Shown: in pieces, positions 58,311 to 64,000 of the stretch
Numbering within the stretch: position 1 is the first letter of the stretch
Layout: each line of letters begins with the position of its first letter
Assembly (NCBI GenBank): GCA_016617855.1
Contig: JAECUM010003208.1
Coordinates: forward strand, 18,501 to 82,500
Source: Megalonaias nervosa
Taxonomy: Eukaryota > Mollusca > Bivalvia > Unionida > Unionidae
Length of the DNA stretch: 64,000 bases
Direction of reading: 5' to 3'
Program-made: the position numbers and the translations under genes
Notes under the pieces: generated by a model
The model's database searches: none
What the model saw: only the letters and a program-made list of their open reading frames with translations
What the model was told of the DNA's origin: nothing

Positions 58311-60938
58311 TTTAACTAATGGACTATCTGTGGGTATGATGTCACCTGTTCATTAAAAATGTGCAATTTTATTGCATGCAAATCTTTCCGGAACACACCT
58401 GCGTACACCTTAGACACATACCAGTAATTGGTAACAGTCACATCTAGCGCGAAATTCAAAATGGTTACAGGACAGAGGGTAGTGCTATCTCACGTGGATG
58501 TACATGTCACCAAACATAGGATTTCCTCCGGAAATATAATATACATTCCACCAAAAGAATCCTTCAGCCGACTGTAGCTCCACAGGCGCGAGATGTACCG
58601 ATAAGTGTATAAAATGTACACCGATGTATGCAGTAAAACTTTGGCTGCTGATTTGTGCAAGGTTTAATGAATAGGTATATCAGCCCCTAAACCGAAAATC
58701 AATATCATCATTGGGGAGGGGCTGATTTATCGACCTACGTAGCGATATGGCTGAAATATTGTTAAAGCTACGTTACAAATCCAAATCACAGACACACGTG
58801 CTTAATTACATTAGTTTGAATTATTGCAACAAAAAGTATGTCCACAAAATGTGATTATATGGAAATATGATTTTGTTATTTTCCTTCTTCAACAGTTTTT
58901 CCTAAGCGCCTTCTATCAGAAACAGAGATCAATGAAACATTTACCAGACCCTGACATGACGAAGGTCACGTAAAGCCACACGAGAGTCTGGTCGCAGCAG
59001 ATTATGACGTCACATTGGATTTTTCCTTCATGCGGAATGCATTGGAGTTTGTTAACGGACGTTTGTTTGATTTGACTTGAAGTACATGTAGTATTTTGCG
59101 AGCTAGACAGGTAAGATAATTTAGATACAACCTTCAATAGAATGATCCATGCTCTTTATACTGACCCCGTTATATTTTAAGACGGAATTAAATTTTCTTG
59201 AGAGTAGGTACCAACAGATAAGTGTTATTTTCAAACTCGTTACGTATTTTCGAGTAACAGTAGGTTTTTGTTTTAAGACTTTAGTTTTGTCCTAGACTTT
59301 TGTACCGTTTGCTTAAATTGTTGTTTTCGTTTTGTTTTTCTTTTTGTTATAGAAAGTCACCGTAACGACTGTGACAAGTCTGTAGACTAATCTAAACCAA
59401 ACCTGCTATAGGTACTGAATAGTGAAAGCAGGGCCGTATTATCTGTTACAATAGCCCTAGTCCTACAATGTAAGACATAGCACATGTTGTTTTTGTTTAA
59501 CTGATATGTCTTACTACCCAAATAACGGCCTTGCATAGCCTGTTCCGATGTCGGTTGACATGGGAACGAGTAGTCAAAGTTTCAGGAATATTTCACACAC
59601 TTGGCAGCCTATATCGACACTCTTCCACTAATGTATGTGTAATTAATATACTTACTGTGCTGTCTTTATCATGGTGGAATCAAAATATGACACTAGCAAA
59701 TGGACGCATTTTCGTGTTCCGTTGACATACATTTGAATTTGTTGCAATGCGACGGTAGTCGAGATACGCCGAAGTATGTTCAAGTAGGTTCATGTGTGGG
59801 AAATGTTTCTTGTACGAAACGAAATGTTGCTTACAGTTCCAATAGGCATAATATATTTTTATTCATTTCGTTAAAGAATAATATTTCAACTTAACCCGAT
59901 TTCGGCATTCCCAGCTTTCATCGCTTTCCAGCCAACTGAAATGTAGGCCAACGAAACTTTGAAAACAGGTCCATTTCTTTTGTGATAATTTGAATTTATT
60001 AGAGAAACGTCCTCAGGGTAAGTACAGTCTGACAAAAACATTATAACTTTACTTTGTAGAAAAGTATCGTTATTGGTTGCCAGTTGTGTGTGATATTCCT
60101 GAAAATGTGACTTTCGTTACACTGTTAGTCGACATCAAAATACACTACACAGTGCCTTTAGTTAGGCGGTAAGACCCATCACACCCTGATGGGTCATACG
60201 TGGTAGGACTACTGTTCCAAAGGCTACGAAAACTAATGGGCCTACAAAAATAATGACCATAAGTTATTTTTTTTTTTTCCTTTGCATGATAACACTGTAA
60301 CAAATATCTCATTTGAATAAATATACTATGTTAATGACCATGTACCTGAAACGTGTACATACAAAAAGGCAGAGTCATGCCAATAATGCATCCGCCAAAA
60401 GGCTTACGAAACAGAAGTGCTTACAAGAACCTTGAGTCAAAGACATACAGGTCATATAATTTAAATTAATAGACCTTCAGAACCGACAATTTCGGTAGTG
60501 CGTATCTTTTAAAAAAAAACAACAAAAAAACAGAATTTGATTACACATACCTTTAAATGGCAATTATTCACTTTATTTGGATCCTCATATGTCTACATTC
60601 CTTTGGAAGGTAATTATTTACACGCCTCGAGAAGTACATACGACAAAATCATTGTTAAATTACGTGGATATTTTTTGGACGAGGTCAGCCTAAAGGTGTG
60701 ATATAGTACAAGCCGGATGAAATGTCGCAGTGAAAGCAGCAGGCGTTGAAAACCAATTGGCCTTAAGTCTTTTATTGACCAAGTTTGGTACCTGGCTACC
60801 ATTATAAAAGCCCATAGCGATCGACACTTTAATTTTGTCTGGATGTTTTTTGATGATATTTAACTCGGGTGCCAATTATTCATCAGTCAAGACTGAATAA
60901 ACTTTGGTTATACTATTTTGGTATTGAGTATTTGATCA
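58311..60938. other. Non-coding stretch
   Basis: A splice-donor-like CAG|GTAAGA occurs on the plus strand at 59107-59115 after a mildly CpG-rich segment (58960-59105). A small hairpin GACCCATCA/TGATGGGTC lies near 60175-60195. Neither is enough to call a gene. Confidence 0.4.
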
Positions 60939-61093
60939 CAGGCCCGGCCCTAGGGCAAGGCGAACAAGGTAACCGCCTTGGGCCCTGCGCTTTTCCGCAA
61001 TGAACATTTTTTGCTTGGGGCTTTGCGCTTATCGCTTGCTGCCTTGGGCCCCGCATGCTGCATTGGGCCCCGCACATCCTAGGGCCGGGCCTG
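60939..61093. mobile_element. hAT MITE (155 bp) with perfect TIRs and target duplication
   Basis: CAGGCCCGGCCCTAGG at the left is repeated exactly inverted at the right. TTTGATCA flanks it on both sides (60931-60938, 61094-61101), a perfect 8-bp duplication. The inside is a GC-rich CCTTGGGCCC-type repeat. Confidence 0.96.
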
Positions 61094-61101
61094 TTTGATC
61101 A

Positions 61102-62369
61102 ACAATAAATATTTTATTTAATTTCAGTAAATGTGTATATATGACCATACGGACACACATTATAGACTTCAACAGTATTTTGGTCCTATAGCCAGTAGAA
61201 TTACATGCACAGGGGCTGATATCGTTTCTTACAGTTGACCTATAAACCATATGTGCACCATATAAGTACAGTAAACATTACATATGATTTATAGGTCAGT
61301 TGTAAGCAATGGTATGAGGCCCTTTGATCATCACAGTATGTTAATTCCAAGTTAGTTCTAATTAAAAGTAACCTAGGCGATCTGTTCCCCATTTATAGGT
61401 CGCATGTTTCCCTTTGTACACAGAGTTTACAGCTTTTTATACAAATACGGTAAGTAGATTGTCTTCATAAGGTAGGCGACCTACGTGGAGAAAATATTAT
61501 TTATTTAATAGCCTTTGAATACCTTTAAAATATAATACCACATTTCGTCGGCACGATGAGACAAATTAGATTTTTTGCTACAAGCCAAATAACACTTCAC
61601 TAAAAGTATAGGAGCAGCCCAATCTGAATTAGAGAAAACCCCGGCGTTGGTCTGTCGGATTTTTTTTTATAACACTGAACGCTTAAATTTGAAAAGCAAA
61701 TTTGATACAGCACAATTAATAACATACAACTATGTACACGGTGTCACATTATCATTAGAAATGATAAAACATGAAAATTGTTCACGAGAAACATGACCAA
61801 TTATATAAAGAATCACTTGAGATCAACATTTACAATTTTCTTCGCGGATGTTATAGTATCTTAAAGCCCGAATGTCGCCGTTACGTGCAAAATGTCGTAT
61901 ACGCCAACTCATCTGAATAATACGGACTCTTGGAAGATATTGGCCCTAAACATCATTGGGCTCCATTAAAACCAAATAATAAAGACGTTTCATCACATTA
62001 TCAACCATGTAATTTCTCCCTCGAAGTGAAAAAACCCGACCATTTTTCACATGTGAACGATGTTGATCGGCCACATCCGTGGGTCAATCGATTTCAGTCG
62101 AAAGCTGAAACACAAGATATGATGACGTCACTGTTATAAACAGAAGCTAACACCACGCTCTGTCGGATTGTCTTCAGCTTACGTTAGCCTTTCAAGTTAT
62201 TACAGCACCCATGCTGATCGCCAATATTCACCCGAGTCGTATTTGCATCTAATGCACGCTCTTTCTTCTCAAAGTCACTTAAAAAATTGGGCCTGCCTCT
62301 CTTCATTCCCTCTCGAATCGGTTTGTGCCCCTCGTAAGATTGGTGTTACTATTAGATTAGTCACTAAGG
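61102..62369. other. Non-coding stretch
   Basis: No gene or repeat of this window identified. Two plus-strand frames (61930-62139, 62168-62446) have no recognisable motif. Confidence 0.4.
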
Positions 62370-62660
62370 GAATTTGTCGAATGTATCAAAGCACTACATT
62401 TTGGAGCACTTCCGAAAAAGAATGGAATTACGAGCGACTTCGTTGACTGAATTAACGTGTGGCACCTCCTAAACGAATATTTGAACATCTTTTAAACCTT
62501 ACATCTTGATTATTTCAAAGAACGGTTTGTGTCAGATACCTTCTCTAACAAATCATTTCCTTTATTCTAAACTTGAATTAGATTGGAAGAATTGTGAAAT
62601 TTATGATAAACGGCGACATTGGGGTTTTAAATGAAACTATGTGTAACATGCCCCAGTCAA
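62370..62660. repeat. Inverted repeat A, right copy
   Basis: CGAGCGACTTCGTTGACTGA, ATTATTTCAAAGAACGGTTT and TGAAATTTATGATAAACGGC match the complement of 53560-53910. Confidence 0.8.
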
Positions 62661-63843
62661 TTCTCGTTTATTTCCGTGTGCCATATTTAAATTCGTCATA
62701 ACAGTCTATTCGCTCTCTTTATAAATTGGTGTTGAATTCCAATCAGTTTTGATCAGTGTCACTCAAACAATCCGTTTCTCTTCTCAGAACATCTATGTCA
62801 ATTATCAGACAGTCAGACAAACAGACAATATTGTTATTTCTTTTAAAACTTATATTGTATCATGCCCTAAAGATTCTCATCTTGAACGAGTATTTCCGGA
62901 CAGAGATCTTCGGGATAAAGTATCAGTTACGGAATTAAAATTTGATAGCATGTGTATTATGCCAGAGCTTTTATGTTCAAATACTTTTCGCGAAAGCGGG
63001 TGCATGTACCAAAGACAGCTGGACAAACCAATTTTAATTGGTACAGTCAGATATTGTTTCATCTTCAGTGCATTAAAATAAAACGTGTGCCAAACGGAAC
63101 ATGTCTTTGTGTCTGGTGTAAAAACCAAGTAATTTTGAAATGCTTTTCGAAATATGAAATTATATTTTAACGATTGGCTTTTTAACTTGAATAACGAAAT
63201 GATTGATTTCAGCCAAAGAAAACTGTAAACCACTATGTTTCTACTTGTTTGTGTATCCATTTGTTTATGCATTTCTTGATTCATGGATCTATTTGTTTAT
63301 GAAAGAACTGAGTATGTAAGCACCTGCGAATGATTGGCAAATAAACAATACTGTATTTGGTTATAATGGTGTTTAAATTAAATAGGTGACGACGCGAATA
63401 TAAATGAGTGTAATCAAAACCTTCTTAGAATTTTATTAGGATAATAATGTCGAATCGTCAGTAGTGAACGGGGACACATGAGGGACAATGGAAATCCCAG
63501 ACAAAAAGGTGCTGGGACACTTTAGGGACAATTGAAATTTAATATGGGAATTTTATATCAATTATAGGGACAATGGGAATTTAACATAGGTTGGGTTTTT
63601 GTATATGGTCAGTAGGAATGGAACATGTGAGGTGACGTCACGGTACTGGACATTGGCAACAATCGGGCCAAACAGAAAACAGTGACAGCATGGGAAAAAG
63701 CGGGTAGCGGGTGGCGGGTAAGTTCAGCTAGTTCAGCGGTGAAACTATACGAATAATAACGATTGGCGTGGCGGGTAAACAAAGAAAGAAAGAAACAACA
63801 AACACCAAACAAAGACACACAAATATGGCAAATTTTGAATAAT
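62661..63843. other. Spacer downstream of the histone 3' end
   Basis: Short GGGACAATGGGAATTTAACA-like units repeat three times at 63478-63600. Nothing else recognised. Confidence 0.4.
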
Positions 63844-63850
63844 TCTTTTC
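63843..63850 (-). promoter_or_regulatory. Histone downstream element (purine-rich)
   Basis: Minus-strand GAAAAGAA begins 13 nt past the stem-loop, the position and composition where U7 snRNP binds histone pre-mRNA. Confidence 0.7.
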
Positions 63851-63863
63851 GATTCATTGAAGT

Positions 63864-63879
63864 GGCCCTGAAAAGGGCC
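63864..63879 (-). terminator. Histone mRNA 3' stem-loop
   Basis: Minus strand GGCCCTTTTCAGGGCC, preceded by CCAAA and followed by ACTT. The 6-bp stem with TTTC loop and flanks match the conserved replication-dependent histone 3' processing signal bound by SLBP. Confidence 0.92.
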
Positions 63880-63922
63880 TTTGGTTTTCTTCTTCTTTTT
63901 CTTCTATTTTCTCTCCTTCCTT

Positions 63923-64000
63923 CTACTTCTTCACCATCTTCTCAGTTTTGTCATTGCCGTTGTCTTCTTTTCCTTTGTCTTGTTTTTCTTTCCATCCTTT
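63923..64000 (-). CDS. 3' end of a histone gene, lysine-rich (H1-like), cut by the window edge
   Basis: The minus-strand frame ending in TAG at 63925-63923 lies 43 nt before the stem-loop, a normal spacing. It is rich in Lys (ending KMVKK) but also in Glu and Asp. A second frame reads KKNKTKEKKTT, closer to an H1 tail, so a frameshift or decay is possible. The C-terminus of H1 is the best guess. Core histones do not end like this. Only 25 codons are visible. Confidence 0.45.
   Translation of the reverse strand, partial: KGWKEKQDKGKEDNGNDKTEKMVKK

Noticed and set aside
60165..60200. Short hairpin GACCCATCA/TGATGGGTC
   Set aside because: A 9-bp stem alone is common by chance and has no gene or terminator context.
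62877..63284. 135-codon minus-strand frame overlapping a 110-codon plus-strand frame
   Set aside because: Neither has recognisable motifs. Overlapping open frames on both strands in AT-rich DNA are expected by chance.

Overview
The window looks like AT-rich nuclear DNA of a marine invertebrate. It has spliced genes, large introns, tRNA-derived SINEs, solo LTRs and several cut-and-paste transposon families. A mollusc, perhaps a bivalve, is my best guess, inferred from the repeat types and the frequent ACATGTA motifs; nothing in the sequence proves it.

The only intact gene I can support is RNF216 (Triad3-type RBR E3 ubiquitin ligase) on the minus strand. Six coding exons lie between 41542 (ATG) and 6996 (stop). 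All five introns have GT..AG borders and the codon phases agree across every junction, giving 859 codons before the stop. The first coding exon (1.5 kb) carries four CUE-like repeats. Exons 3 and 4 carry RING1-IBR-RING2. Exons 5 and 6 give a charged, then very acidic, tail. A 3' splice site 10 nt before the ATG shows that at least one upstream 5' UTR exon exists, which I could not place.

The introns and flanks are packed with mobile DNA. Intron 5 (7.1-12.0 kb) holds a ~145-bp tandem array, a 69-bp tandem array and a SINE. Intron 4 (12.2-18.1 kb) holds a head-to-head SINE pair, another ~145-bp array and an older SINE. Intron 3 (18.3-28.0 kb) holds a transposon nest: a hAT MITE, two pairs of pogo/Tigger-like termini, two solo LTRs, a large palindrome, a broken Tigger transposase, a broken hAT transposase and a SINE. 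Intron 2 (28.5-32.3 kb) holds two SINEs. Intron 1 (32.5-40.0 kb) holds a 1.2-kb TA-flanked DNA element, SINEs, a third ~145-bp array and a solo LTR interrupted by a SINE.

Upstream of RNF216 (41.6-64 kb) no intact gene is visible. The region has a SINE, microsatellites, a ~4.7-kb Mutator-like (MULE) element with ~190-235-bp inverted termini and a broken transposase with a SWIM zinc finger, a hAT MITE on each side of the 47-61 kb interval, and two pairs of unknown inverted repeats, one of which carries a conserved coding remnant. At the right edge a textbook histone mRNA 3' stem-loop with a downstream purine element marks the 3' end of a minus-strand replication-dependent histone gene. Its last codons are lysine-rich, and the rest of the gene lies outside the window.

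I found no clear evidence of a new multi-gene system. The most unusual material is the unknown inverted-repeat family with a conserved peptide (54.9 and 58.2 kb), the MULE, and the transposon nest in intron 3.
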